This document shows positions 1 through 8,383 of a stretch of DNA of 64,000 bases, one piece after another. Source of the DNA: Euryarchaeota archaeon UBA103 (GTDB lineage: Archaea; Thermoplasmatota; Poseidoniia; Poseidoniales; Thalassarchaeaceae). Numbering within the stretch: the stretch's first letter is position 1; the number at the start of each line of letters is the position of its first letter. The notes under the pieces were generated by a model. The model was not told where the DNA came from and searched no databases. It saw only the letters and a list, made by a program, of their open reading frames with translations. The stretch covers positions 90,624 through 154,623 of the forward strand of contig DAYH01000023.1 in NCBI GenBank assembly GCA_002506825.1. The letters run 5' to 3'. The position numbers and the translations under genes were made by a program.

Positions 1-1134
1 GGAAAGGTAGACGTTCCACTTTGGTTAATATTGCTTGGTTCTGCTGGTATAGCAATAGGTGTAGTAACATGGGGTTGGAGAGTTATGGAAACTATTGGTC
101 ACAAAATTACCGATATTACTCCAACACGAGGATTCGCAGCAGAGTTTGGCGCGGCTACTACAATTCTAGTATTCTCAATGCCATTCCTTGCGGTCCCAGT
201 ATCCACAACCCACACATTAGTCGGAGCAGTGGTTGGGGTTGGCCTAGCAGGTGGAGCCAAAAATGTAGATTTCAGAGTATTTGGAAAGATTTTCGCCTCA
301 TGGGTCGCCAGTCTTCCTGCTGCTGGATTCGGAGCAGTTACCCTATACGTCGCTATGGGAAGTACTGCAATCAATCTAATCGTTGTATTACCGATCGCAT
401 TTGCTACGGTAGCATATGTCCTCTGGGTCACTAGAGATGATGAGGTAGTTATCGAGGATGCGTTGGCTGATGTTGGCGGAGATGGAACAAAACAACCTAC
501 TGTATTCGAGTTGTTCCACAAGCACGCAGAAGCTGTAGAAGTGACTGTTGACCACATGCTGACAGCTGTACATAAGGCGACAAAGGGCGAAGATGCATCT
601 GCAGAAATTCAGGCGACAATAGATGCCGAGTTGGCTGCGGACAACCTAAAGAACGCCCTAAGAGAAAAAGTCAGTTCCAGAGAATGGAAATTACTGATTG
701 GCTCTGATGAGTTCCTATTCATGCTTGGTAGACAAGATAGAATCGCAGACTATGCCCAGAATGTTGCTGAGCAACTCTCTTTCAGACCGCTCTACGATAA
801 TGATGAAGCAAGGCAAATGGTCATGGAAATGGCAGAGGCAGTCCAGAAGACGGTTGCAGTCTACGAGGACACCGTGCTCCACTTACGTGATCTAACTCTA
901 TCTGGCTACACTAAAACAGGCCGGGAAGAACTGCTGAAGTATGTCCAGGAGGTTAACCTTGCGGAACATGAGGCTGATCTCGTTGAAAGCAACGCTGCAG
1001 GATTTGTGTTCAGAACTGGCGGAGATGATGCTCTAGCTGCTGTTCACATGTATCGTGTATTGCAGAGACTGGATGATGTAGCCAATGCCTGTGAGGAAGC
1101 GGCTAACGCATTCCTACCAATTGTTTTCAACTGA
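1..1134 (+). CDS. PiT-family phosphate permease fused to a DUF47 (PhoU-like) domain, 5' end cut by window
   Basis: The frame is open from base 1 to the stop at 1132-1134, so the start lies outside the window. The first ~150 visible residues are strongly hydrophobic and carry the C-terminal half of a Pho4/PiT inorganic phosphate permease, including a VPVSTTHTLVGAVVGVG-like segment typical of the second PiT signature. After a short acidic linker (VTRDDEVVIEDAL) the rest, about 200 residues, is helical and soluble and resembles the DUF47/Pit-accessory family (PhoU fold), ending with repeated acidic and Arg/Asp helix patterns such as RLDDVANACEEAANAF. In many genomes permease and DUF47 protein are separate adjacent genes; here they are one reading frame with no stop between. 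Expected role: low-affinity metal-phosphate uptake at the membrane with a built-in regulatory cytoplasmic domain. The fusion is seen directly; the regulatory role is inferred. Confidence 0.85.
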   Translation, partial: GKVDVPLWLILLGSAGIAIGVVTWGWRVMETIGHKITDITPTRGFAAEFGAATTILVFSMPFLAVPVSTTHTLVGAVVGVGLAGGAKNVDFRVFGKIFASWVASLPAAGFGAVTLYVAMGSTAINLIVVLPIAFATVAYVLWVTRDDEVVIEDALADVGGDGTKQPTVFELFHKHAEAVEVTVDHMLTAVHKATKGEDASAEIQATIDAELAADNLKNALREKVSSREWKLLIGSDEFLFMLGRQDRIADYAQNVAEQLSFRPLYDNDEARQMVMEMAEAVQKTVAVYEDTVLHLRDLTLSGYTKTGREELLKYVQEVNLAEHEADLVESNAAGFVFRTGGDDALAAVHMYRVLQRLDDVANACEEAANAFLPIVFN

Positions 1135-1154
1135 TTCATCTTGGACTTGTAACG

Positions 1155-1883
1155 ATGGAGGAACTGATACTAGTCGCGGTTGGCGCCTTCTTGGCGGCGG
1201 CACTGACGGTCCCGGCAGGCTTCGGCCTGTCCACCATGCTGACGCCGATGGTTCTCCTGTTGATGGGCCCTCATGAGGCTGTGGCCGTCGTCGCCATTGT
1301 ACATGGGGCTCACAATGCGGGGAAGTTTGCCGCGTTGAAGGAGCATGTTGATTTTCACGCCTTTCGGAAATATGGCGTCTGGTTGGTTGTCGGTGCCATT
1401 CTTGGGGCACTACTGCAAAATAAAGTCCCACAGGCACCTCTATTGGCCATCATCGGAATCTTTCTCATCGTGTTGCCGTTGCTCACCATGAGTGAGAAGT
1501 GGACGGGCTACAGGATCCCAGAAGCCAATGACAGGGTCGGAGGCTTCGGATCTGGATTCATGGGCGGATTGTCAGGCCACCAGGGTGCGCTTCGCGCCAT
1601 GTTCCTTACCCGTAGGCTGCCGGATAAGATGACCTATGCTGCGACTGCAAGTGTCCTTGCTTTGTGCGTTGACCTTTCGAGAATTCCGGTATATCTGTTC
1701 TTTAGGTTTGATGAGATTTACTCTCACTTGAATCTCACACTTGTTTTGGTTGCATCCGCTCTCATCGGTGTCAACGTGGGTAAACGTTGGTTGAAATCGC
1801 TGAAGTCCGAATGGATTCACAATGGCGTTATGATTGGAATCGTTGCAAGTGGCATCTTCTACATCGTTGAAGCGATTGGGTGA
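1155..1883 (+). CDS. TauE/SafE-family membrane permease
   Basis: A 242-residue protein with about seven or eight hydrophobic segments. The N-terminal half has the glycine- and proline-rich pattern of the TauE/SafE (DUF81) sulfite/organosulfonate exporter family (AVGAFLAAALTVPAGFG, then GGLSGHQGALRAMFL in the second half). The length matches the family, usually 240-280 residues. It starts 20 bases after the phosphate permease stop, so co-transcription is plausible. The substrate cannot be told from sequence; sulfite, sulfoacetate or another small anion are family precedents. The first 400 bases look richer in G+C than the flanking genes, which might hint at transfer but is weak evidence. Confidence 0.75.
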   Translation: MEELILVAVGAFLAAALTVPAGFGLSTMLTPMVLLLMGPHEAVAVVAIVHGAHNAGKFAALKEHVDFHAFRKYGVWLVVGAILGALLQNKVPQAPLLAIIGIFLIVLPLLTMSEKWTGYRIPEANDRVGGFGSGFMGGLSGHQGALRAMFLTRRLPDKMTYAATASVLALCVDLSRIPVYLFFRFDEIYSHLNLTLVLVASALIGVNVGKRWLKSLKSEWIHNGVMIGIVASGIFYIVEAIG

Positions 1884-2008
1884 ATAGAAACTTTTCATTT
1901 GATTTCATCTTCAATGAAGATGCGATGATGACTGCGAAGAATAGCAACCCTTGTGCAACTTCCATCAGACTTAGTGCTGCATCGATACCACCCATTGGCG
2001 TACAACAA
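1884..2008. terminator. Convergent intergenic spacer with a small hairpin
   Basis: This 125-base spacer separates two convergent genes. A perfect 7-bp stem (CATCTTC at 1906-1912, loop AAT, GAAGATG at 1916-1922) lies just after the TauE-like gene and follows a T-rich stretch (CTTTTCATTTGATTT). This is a plausible bidirectional or plus-strand terminator. The hairpin is short and archaeal termination usually depends on T-runs rather than stems, so confidence is low. A 55-codon hydrophobic open frame runs on the minus strand from 1995 to 1828 but has no other support. Confidence 0.3.
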
Positions 2009-2851
2009 CTAGTCGCTCCAGCCTGACTCAGATGCGAGTTTGTCGGGGCCTCTATCTTCGACCATGTCGATGACCCTGGTGAACATCCTCCAGAATACGA
2101 AAGCGACTACCAGCCCTGTGACGAGATCGAACAGGTAGTGTTGCTTCGTAGCCAGGATGCTGACACAGAGCAGTGCCCACTCGACCCAGAGGAGTACCAA
2201 GAAGGGCTTGGCGAAGCGACTCTCGTGATGGTCCCTCTGGACCCAGTGCGTTATGAGTCTGGCCAGAAGGGTGGAGTGGACGATGTGGAGGCTGGGCCAT
2301 GCGTTCCATGGGTTGTCAGAGACGTGTATGAACGTGAACATCGCCTCCTCCAGCCAGTTGGGGGGATTGGTCTCCCAGTGCGTGTCCAACTGGTCCCTGA
2401 GGTCTATCTCAGCTGGTAGAAGGAGGAAGAACAGCACGCAGAACATCGTGGCCATGAACAGGCCCTGGACGCCCAGTGCCAGCTCCATCCTGCCCCTGTC
2501 GTCCCTGGGGGCTAGGGCCAGTGTTGCGGGGTAGAAAAGGTACAGTGCGACATAGGGGATAATCATCCAGTTGATCACGGGAAGGCTCCTGTCCAGTGCA
2601 ATCTCGGGGTCCCACACTGTTTCGAGGTATTGCGCCGCGATGTTGTTCGAGATGAAGTAGGGAGCACCTATGGAGAACATGCCAACGAAGAAGATGGAGA
2701 TGAGGAATGAGAAGCCCCCCAGTGACTCCCTGCGTGACCAGATTGGCCTCCAGACGCCCTTCCAAGGCCTCAATATCTTCAATGGGGCGTTGTCGTCCAT
2801 GCCTTTCCTAGATGTATCTAGGTCATGAATTAAGCGATTCTCAGTTTTCAT
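2009..2851 (-). CDS. PAP2-superfamily membrane phosphatase/phosphotransferase (Aur1/IPC-synthase-like)
   Basis: 280 residues with about six membrane segments. Near residues 185-195 it has WPSLHIVHS, the PSLH form of the PAP2 second motif, and near residues 228-240 ATKQHYLFDLVTG, which supplies the third-motif His and Asp. The PSLH plus HYxxDxxxG combination is typical of the inositol-phosphorylceramide-synthase-like PAP2_3 subgroup rather than simple acid phosphatases. The start overlaps the end of the upstream symporter gene by 11 bases, so the two are almost certainly one transcript under the TPP riboswitch at 4315-4395. Enzyme class is clear; the substrate (lipid head group, isoprenoid diphosphate, or a phosphorylated thiamine compound given the riboswitch) is not known. 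Confidence 0.7.
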   Translation of the reverse strand: MKTENRLIHDLDTSRKGMDDNAPLKILRPWKGVWRPIWSRRESLGGFSFLISIFFVGMFSIGAPYFISNNIAAQYLETVWDPEIALDRSLPVINWMIIPYVALYLFYPATLALAPRDDRGRMELALGVQGLFMATMFCVLFFLLLPAEIDLRDQLDTHWETNPPNWLEEAMFTFIHVSDNPWNAWPSLHIVHSTLLARLITHWVQRDHHESRFAKPFLVLLWVEWALLCVSILATKQHYLFDLVTGLVVAFVFWRMFTRVIDMVEDRGPDKLASESGWSD

Positions 2852-4307
2852 CGGGAAGTGCTTTCGACCCTAGAACTGTAACCAGGGTGGACCCGACGAT
2901 GGCATAGACGAATGGCCAGAGATTGGTCAGTCCTCCTTCGGATGCTGGAGTTGCACCTATAGTCGGATGGATTAGATAGATGTAGAACTCCGAGTTTAGA
3001 GGTGGTTCGACTAGGCCATAAATGGCTACGGACGCTAATCCGGCAAAGCACCCTAGCAGGGCCCCTCTCGATGAGACTCCTTTCCAGAGTGTGAGTAGGA
3101 CGGGTGCGACCGTAGCCGCTGCCAGTATGTCTGCAAAGAGGAATATGCCGAAAACGCTCAACGAATTGAATTCGAAGCCCAGAAAGGTCGGGCCTGTTGC
3201 GAAATAGATTGCTACAGGCAACATTGACAGCGTGATTGCACGCGAGATTTGTAGGTCTGCCTCCCCATCGGATAAATCCCTTGAGACAGAGGCAACTATC
3301 GCATTCTGAAGGGTATCCGTGCTAGAGCAGACTAGGGAGATCACGAGGATGACGAATGCCCCTACTATCAGAGTGTCCCCCTTGTCGATCAGGTGGAAGA
3401 ATGCCAGAGATGGTTCTGAGACCCCCCCCTGGCCAGCGGCTACGGTCCCCAAGACCCCCATGACGAAGACTAGGGGGAAGACCATTCCTGCGGCTAGGAG
3501 CGCCCCTCTCTTGAGTGCGTCATCGTCCTTGGAGGCATAGGCCCTCTGCCAGTTCCCTTGGGAGAACATCTCCGCTGCGGTTATGGCGACGACTAGTGCC
3601 AGTCCTGACTCGAAGGAGCCCATGTAATCCATGCTCCCGAGCAACGACCAGTCATCATCCGTGTTGTAAGCCCTAGCATCATCCACTAACTGTCCCATAT
3701 CGAAACCAAAGAGTAGGACCATCAGTACCGTCACAAAAAGAACGATCGCCCACGCCTGTATCCTATCTGTTGCCAGAGATGCTGGGAGCCCTCCGTAAGC
3801 GGTGTAGGCAGCAGTTACCAGACCAACGAAAATCATGGGCATCAATGGGTCCATCCCGGCTAGGTGCTCCATGGCCTTCCCGATCGCTGTGAATTCTGCG
3901 AAGAGGAAGGTGAACATGTAGAGTATCGATATCACGCCCACATATACCTGCATTGGACGGCCGAGTCTGTGTTTTGCATAATCCGCAAGGGTGACCCCTT
4001 GTGGGAGTCTTTCCCTAATCATGGGCCCCACGTATGCCAGGAGTAGGAAGGGGGTTGCCGCTGATACCGCATAACCCATGACATCCCAGAATCCGCCGTA
4101 GTAGGCCACCTCGGACGGTGTGAGTAGAACCCAGACCCCCATCCCTGAAGCGAACAGGCTCAGCCCTATTCTGAGCCAATCCTGAGATCCTCTAGCTGAG
4201 AGGTACTCATCGGCCCCTATTTCCTCATCGTTCGTTGCTTGGTATGCGATGTATCCAAAGATACCAAGCGTTGCAATCATCAATCCGTATGCGACGTTCG
4301 TGTCCAT
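2841..4307 (-). CDS. Sodium:solute symporter (SSS family), TPP-riboswitch controlled, probable thiamine or precursor transporter
   Basis: 488 residues with roughly 13 hydrophobic segments and SSS-family features: an N-terminal YLSARGSQDW-type loop, TPFLLLAYVGPMIRERLPQGVTLADYAKHRLG after TM2-3 and a TAYGGLPASLATDRIQAW segment that matches the family's conserved TxxGGL...TDxxQ signature. The start is taken as the ATG at 4307 because GGAGG lies 7 bases upstream; an in-frame ATG at 4355 falls inside the riboswitch aptamer and would translate it. SSS proteins carry proline, pantothenate, glucose and others; the riboswitch favours thiamine or HMP/thiazole uptake, like the ThiV proteins predicted from comparative genomics. 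The neighbouring P5C dehydrogenase would suggest proline, but it lies upstream of the riboswitch. Confidence 0.85.
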   Translation of the reverse strand: MDTNVAYGLMIATLGIFGYIAYQATNDEEIGADEYLSARGSQDWLRIGLSLFASGMGVWVLLTPSEVAYYGGFWDVMGYAVSAATPFLLLAYVGPMIRERLPQGVTLADYAKHRLGRPMQVYVGVISILYMFTFLFAEFTAIGKAMEHLAGMDPLMPMIFVGLVTAAYTAYGGLPASLATDRIQAWAIVLFVTVLMVLLFGFDMGQLVDDARAYNTDDDWSLLGSMDYMGSFESGLALVVAITAAEMFSQGNWQRAYASKDDDALKRGALLAAGMVFPLVFVMGVLGTVAAGQGGVSEPSLAFFHLIDKGDTLIVGAFVILVISLVCSSTDTLQNAIVASVSRDLSDGEADLQISRAITLSMLPVAIYFATGPTFLGFEFNSLSVFGIFLFADILAAATVAPVLLTLWKGVSSRGALLGCFAGLASVAIYGLVEPPLNSEFYIYLIHPTIGATPASEGGLTNLWPFVYAIVGSTLVTVLGSKALPDEN

Positions 4308-4314
4308 TTCTCTT

Positions 4315-4395
4315 CCTCCGCTGGCATTACCCAGATCAGGTCCATGGGTCGCCACACGAGGTGGCCTCTCAGCAAATGCTCCCCAGTAGCCCTTC
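4315..4395 (-). promoter_or_regulatory. TPP (THI-box) riboswitch
   Basis: On the minus strand, in order: GGGGAGC, then TTGCTGAGAGG, a P3 hairpin GCCAC-CTCGT-GTGGC (4351-4365), ACCC, and the near-invariant core ACCTGATCTGGGTAATGCC followed by AGCGGAGGAAG. These match the THI-box consensus (GGGGNGC, CTGAGA, ACCC, CTGATCTGG.TAAT.CCAGCG). The 3' end of the aptamer contains the GGAGG that serves as ribosome binding site for the symporter start at 4307, so TPP binding would be expected to hide it and reduce translation. I did not find a convincing long P1 stem with the 5' flank, which is a departure from bacterial examples. TPP riboswitches are established in Thermoplasma relatives. Confidence 0.93.
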
Positions 4396-4427
4396 CTAGC
4401 TGGTAGGCTAGATTAACTTTGACTCGG

Positions 4428-6095
4428 TCAATCTTGTTGCATGAACGGGTAGGTCCAATCTTGCGGAGGCTCGAGCGTTCTCTTGACAGACCTTGGGCTG
4501 ATCCATCTAAGTAAGTTCAGGGGGCCACCAGCTTTGTCGTTGGTCCCTGATGCCCTTGCGCCTCCGAAGGGTTGCTGTGCAACCACCGCTCCAGTAGGCT
4601 TGTCGTTGATGTAGAAGTTTCCAGCAGTGAATCGAAGTGCCTCGAATGCCTTCTGTATATTGTCCTCATTGGTCGAGAATATTGAGCCAGTGAGGGCATA
4701 GGGGGACGCCTTGTCACAGATTTTCAGAATTGCATCGAAATCGTCGTCGTCATATAGGTACACTGTCAGAACAGGGCCGAAAATTTCCTCGATCATGGAC
4801 TCTGAATTGGGATCTTCAGTCAGGATAATTGTTGGCTCGATGAAATAGCCCACGGTATCATCATATCCCCCACCACAGAAGACCTCGCAGGAGTCCCTTG
4901 CCGATGCCCTTTGGATGTATCCTGATATCTTATCGAACGCCCTCTTGTCTATCACAGCGGTCATGAAGTTAGTGAAGTCTCTCGCATCGCCCATCGTAAT
5001 CTTGCCAACCTCATCGGATAGTTCGTCGGATATCCCTTCCCACACTGACTTGGGGATATATGCACGACTGGCCGCTGAGCACTTCTGACCCTGGTATTCG
5101 AACGCCCCCCTTAGCAAGGCTACGACTAGTCCCCTCCTGTCGCAGTCCGGATGTGCGACGATGAAGTCCTTGCCCCCTGTTTCGCCGACGATTCGGGGAT
5201 ATGAATTGAGCTTGGGCAGAGCTAGCCCGATTTCCTGCCATAGGCCTTGGAAGGTAGCTGTGGAACCAGTGAAGTGTAATCCGGCGAAATTAGGATTGGA
5301 CAGTGCTACTTCGGTTATCTCCGCACCCGAACCGGGAAGGAAGTTGATTACTCCTGGAGGAAGGCCTGCTTCCATCATCAGCCTCATCAGGTAGTAATTG
5401 GAGTAGTATGAGTTCCTGCTGGGCTTCCAGACACTGGTGCAACCCACTATTGCAGGAGCGCTTGGCAGGTTTCCTGCGATGCTCGTGAAGTTGAATGGGG
5501 TGATCGAGAGGACAAAGCCCTCCACAGGCCTGATCTCTGTCGAGTTCACAACTCCCTCTGGGGAGACTAGTGGCTGGAAGTCATCATGGAACCCCCTTGC
5601 ATAGTGGCAGTTGAACCTCCAGAAGTCTATGAGCTCACAGGCGGAATCAATCTCTGCTTGGAATGCGGTCTTGGACTGGTTGAGCATGGTAGAAGCATTG
5701 ACCCTCATCCTCCACTCTCCAGCTAGGAGGTCAGCGCACTTCTCGAAGATCTTGCATCTTTCCTCAAGTCCGATTTCGATCCAGGATTTCTGAGCATTCA
5801 CTGCAGCTGAGCAAGCTGATTCCATCTCCTTCCTACCAGCCAGATGGACATTAGCGAGAATGTGCCCGTGGATGTGTGGGATGACCTGTGGTATCGTGTC
5901 ACCAGTGAAAACCTCCTCTCCGTTGATTATGCAGGGTATCTCGATAACCTCGGACATCTGCCTGTCAATCTCTTGGATTATGGAGTTCCTTTCAGGGCTT
6001 CCCGGGGCATATCCCAGTATAGGCTCATTCAGTGGTTGCACAGTCATGGTGTTCGCTGATGACGCCCATCTAACATTGTTACTGTCAGAAGGCAT
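4428..6095 (-). CDS. pruA: L-glutamate gamma-semialdehyde (1-pyrroline-5-carboxylate) dehydrogenase
   Basis: 555 residues, matching the long ALDH4A1/RocA-type P5C dehydrogenases. Diagnostic segments: NEPILGYAPGSPER near the N terminus, NQSKTAFQAEIDSACELIDF, the NAD-binding FTGSTATF, the general-base Glu in GETGGKD and the nucleophile Cys in YQGQKCSAASR, and a C-terminal QPFGGARASGTNDKAG loop. It oxidises glutamate semialdehyde to glutamate with NAD+, the second step of proline catabolism, in the cytoplasm. No proline dehydrogenase is in this window. The gene ends 120 bases before the symporter start, with the TPP riboswitch between, so it is not obviously in that regulon. A second candidate start at 6047 (MTVQPLNEP) would also leave the conserved region intact. 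Confidence 0.93.
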   Translation of the reverse strand: MPSDSNNVRWASSANTMTVQPLNEPILGYAPGSPERNSIIQEIDRQMSEVIEIPCIINGEEVFTGDTIPQVIPHIHGHILANVHLAGRKEMESACSAAVNAQKSWIEIGLEERCKIFEKCADLLAGEWRMRVNASTMLNQSKTAFQAEIDSACELIDFWRFNCHYARGFHDDFQPLVSPEGVVNSTEIRPVEGFVLSITPFNFTSIAGNLPSAPAIVGCTSVWKPSRNSYYSNYYLMRLMMEAGLPPGVINFLPGSGAEITEVALSNPNFAGLHFTGSTATFQGLWQEIGLALPKLNSYPRIVGETGGKDFIVAHPDCDRRGLVVALLRGAFEYQGQKCSAASRAYIPKSVWEGISDELSDEVGKITMGDARDFTNFMTAVIDKRAFDKISGYIQRASARDSCEVFCGGGYDDTVGYFIEPTIILTEDPNSESMIEEIFGPVLTVYLYDDDDFDAILKICDKASPYALTGSIFSTNEDNIQKAFEALRFTAGNFYINDKPTGAVVAQQPFGGARASGTNDKAGGPLNLLRWISPRSVKRTLEPPQDWTYPFMQQD

Positions 6096-6107
6096 CGGAT
6101 TTTTTTC

Positions 6108-6707
6108 CTATTGCCACCACTTCTTGCTGTCTTCTGATGACTCGGATTCCTCAATAGAAACCCATACATCACCTGCCCAACTTTTTCTTCCTATGGGGAC
6201 TTCAAACCCCTCGTAGGGAAACCAGCCTCCATCGAACCAGTCCCTTCTACCGGAGTCATTCCGGTCATCAAGACTCCAGCCGGCTGACCCTCCTTCGTTC
6301 TGGGCGTAGTAGTAGAGACGATGGGGAGTTTTCTCTTTCCTATACCAATCCCTGCCGTTTATTGGTTCTGACTGCCTGAAAAACGATCCGATGTACGATT
6401 GATCGGGGTGCTCAGTGATTGATATCGCATCAGGCCCTGGAGGTAGTTTTCTGGGAATTGAAGTTGGGTCTATGGGACCTCTGATTCCCGTCCTTATCAT
6501 ACTCAAGCCCATGAATTGAACGAGGAGTCCTGCCATCAAGAATGGAATTGTGAAAGCGATCATGAAGATAGCCGCGAATGGGTATGAAGGGTCAATGGCA
6601 CCATCTAAGAAAATCATGAACGGTACTAATGTGAATGGCAATCCGAAGAAGAAAAGGAATATGCCCATGAATACCGGAGCTATTCTATTTGTAAGTGAAT
6701 CATCCAT
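6108..6707 (-). CDS. Membrane protein of unknown function
   Basis: 199 residues, not recognised. Two strong hydrophobic segments occupy about residues 10-35 and 42-70; the remainder is hydrophilic and rich in Trp, Asp and Gly (DRNDSGRRDWFDGGWFPYEGFEVPIG). The predicted layout is a small two-TM anchor with one soluble domain. It lies 12 bases upstream of the P5C dehydrogenase start on the same strand and could be co-transcribed with it. No catalytic motif is visible. Confidence 0.6.
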   Translation of the reverse strand: MDDSLTNRIAPVFMGIFLFFFGLPFTLVPFMIFLDGAIDPSYPFAAIFMIAFTIPFLMAGLLVQFMGLSMIRTGIRGPIDPTSIPRKLPPGPDAISITEHPDQSYIGSFFRQSEPINGRDWYRKEKTPHRLYYYAQNEGGSAGWSLDDRNDSGRRDWFDGGWFPYEGFEVPIGRKSWAGDVWVSIEESESSEDSKKWWQ

Positions 6708-6728
6708 ATTTACACAGCCCTAGAGCGA

Positions 6729-7013
6729 TCATGACCATTCAGTGGGCTCATCCTTCTTCGCCTTCTTCCAAGTACGGTAGCATGACTTGCATATTTTGAC
6801 TCTCCTGGAGTCGCTACTGAGGCCGGATTCGCCCCATACATCGGCCGCTCTGTCGAAGGCGAGCTTTCTGCCGCCCACCTTCTTGTCGGCCCAGTTTTTG
6901 CAACCAGAGACATCGCACTTCACTTGGCCGACGAATTCCTCTGAGGACTTCTTCGAGGAGCTGTCGGCTCCGGATTGTTGCCTCTTCTTGCGGGCGTTGG
7001 ACTTGAAACCCAT
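6729..7013 (-). CDS. Small basic protein with a probable Cys4 zinc site
   Basis: 94 residues. The N terminus is Lys/Arg/Ser-rich (KSNARKKRQQ), followed by CDVSGC at about residues 33-38 and CKSC at about 75-78, a spacing compatible with one zinc-ribbon-like site. The C-terminal half ends RTWKKAKKDEP. The basic tail plus Cys4 site suggest nucleic-acid or ribosome contact, but no family was recognised. It is downstream of purA on the same strand with a 23-base gap. Codon pattern and the ATG just after an intergenic gap support it as real; an overlapping alternative frame at 6710-6913 is a shadow. Confidence 0.6.
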   Translation of the reverse strand: MGFKSNARKKRQQSGADSSSKKSSEEFVGQVKCDVSGCKNWADKKVGGRKLAFDRAADVWGESGLSSDSRRVKICKSCYRTWKKAKKDEPTEWS

Positions 7014-7036
7014 AGGCCCGCGTCCAAGCGTGGCAA

Positions 7037-8383
7037 TTAGAAGGTTGTCACTTCAGGCTCGGTGTCGAAAGGCCCGCCACGGCTAGCGATTGACGCCCTT
7101 CTGTCGGGACCAACTCCTATGCTCACGATTGGAATGCCAGACAATTGCTCGATTCTCCTGACATACGACAGTGCTTCTTCAGGGAGAACCTCGTACCCTT
7201 GTCCCTCACTTCTGGATAGTTCGGCCATCGCTATCCACTCCTCCTCGGATAGTGCGGGAAATCCCGGGTGTCGCTCATATACAGGCTTACATCTCGCTAG
7301 TTCTTCGCAACTAGTGGGCATGTAGTCGACAGTCTGTCCATCTAGTTCGTAACCAGTGCATAACATCAACTCATCCAGACCACCCAGTACGTCTAGTTTG
7401 GTGAGCACGATGCCAGTATATCCATTCACCCTATGGCTATCGGAGAGGGACACCATGTCCATCCAACCTGTCCTTCTTGGCCTTCCCGTGGTAGTGCCGA
7501 ACTCGTGGCCGACCATTGCCATGTGATTGCCTGGGCCTTCTTCGTAAGGGAGCTCGGTGGGAAACGGACCATTCCCTACTCTAGTTGTGTAGGCCTTGGA
7601 AATACCGAAGCAGTTCTCGACATGCCCTGGGTGTATTCCAGCTCCATGAGTGGCGTTCGCCCTGCTGGTTACTGAGGACGTGACGAAAGGGTAGGTTCCT
7701 TGGTCGATATCTAGCATCGCTCCCTGGGCACCTTCCAGAAGTACGTTCTCACCTTCCTCTAGAGCCCTGTGAATCATTCTCCCGGTTTGCCTGATAGCAC
7801 CCCCATACCTCTCTAATATCCATCTCAAATGAGACACTAGATCTTCTTTCTCCACTCTTTCTGAAACACCTACTGAATCTAGTTGCTTATTCATTCTGGA
7901 GATGGTTTCTTTCACCTTTGCCTCATCGTCAAGGAAGTAGGGGATATCGACGAATCTGATGCCTACTCTCTCGATGCGGTCCCTGTAGGCCGGTCCTATC
8001 CCCCTTCCTGTCGTGCCTACTACCTTGTCAGCACTGTCGTACAACCTATGGAAAGGAAGTATCACTGACGCTCTTTCGCTGATGAAAAGCCTCTCTCCCT
8101 CTGGCCTCTCTTTTGTCAGGGCGTACCACCTATCGAGCTCTTCCTCCAATACCCAGGGATCGATGACCATTCCATCTCCGAGGATAAGGTTACAGTTGGG
8201 AGAGGTAACACCAGAAGGTATCTGATGAAGCTTTAGCGTCGTATCTCCGAGTACGATTGTATGGCCTGCGTTGTTCCCTCCTTGGAACCTGACAGCCCAA
8301 GTTGAGTCGGCGGCGAGTTGGTCTATGGCCTTGCCCTTGCCCTCATCCCCCCACTGGGCTCCGAGTACTACGCTGGCAGGCAC
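7037..8383 (-). CDS. purA: Adenylosuccinate synthetase
   Basis: 448 residues from a GTG at 8383. It condenses IMP and aspartate using GTP, the first committed step from IMP to AMP. The phosphate loop GAQWGDEGKGK lies at residues 8-18, followed by RFQGGNNAGHT, the TGRGIGPAY loop, GAQGAMLDIDQGTYPFVTSS and a C-terminal GVGPDR. The frame is open upstream to an ATG at 8509, but that start would overlap the divergent L40e gene at 8495 and add 42 residues absent from the family; the GTG has TTGGAG about 9 bases upstream and gives normal length (about 430). It is bacterial/eukaryotic-length PurA rather than the short archaeal form of about 340 residues. Confidence 0.93.
   Translation of the reverse strand: MPASVVLGAQWGDEGKGKAIDQLAADSTWAVRFQGGNNAGHTIVLGDTTLKLHQIPSGVTSPNCNLILGDGMVIDPWVLEEELDRWYALTKERPEGERLFISERASVILPFHRLYDSADKVVGTTGRGIGPAYRDRIERVGIRFVDIPYFLDDEAKVKETISRMNKQLDSVGVSERVEKEDLVSHLRWILERYGGAIRQTGRMIHRALEEGENVLLEGAQGAMLDIDQGTYPFVTSSVTSRANATHGAGIHPGHVENCFGISKAYTTRVGNGPFPTELPYEEGPGNHMAMVGHEFGTTTGRPRRTGWMDMVSLSDSHRVNGYTGIVLTKLDVLGGLDELMLCTGYELDGQTVDYMPTSCEELARCKPVYERHPGFPALSEEEWIAMAELSRSEGQGYEVLPEEALSYVRRIEQLSGIPIVSIGVGPDRRASIASRGGPFDTEPEVTTF

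Noticed and set aside
1828..1995. 55-codon hydrophobic frame on the minus strand
   Set aside because: Overlaps the end of the TauE-like gene antisense, has no good ribosome-binding site, and rests on composition only.
4308..4355. Longer symporter start at the ATG at 4355
   Set aside because: The extra 16 codons read through the conserved 3' part of the TPP aptamer, and the ATG at 4307 has GGAGG at the right distance.
2841..6095. Proline utilisation operon (PutP plus P5C dehydrogenase)
   Set aside because: The gene order is tempting, but the TPP riboswitch lies between the two genes and governs the symporter, and no proline dehydrogenase is near.
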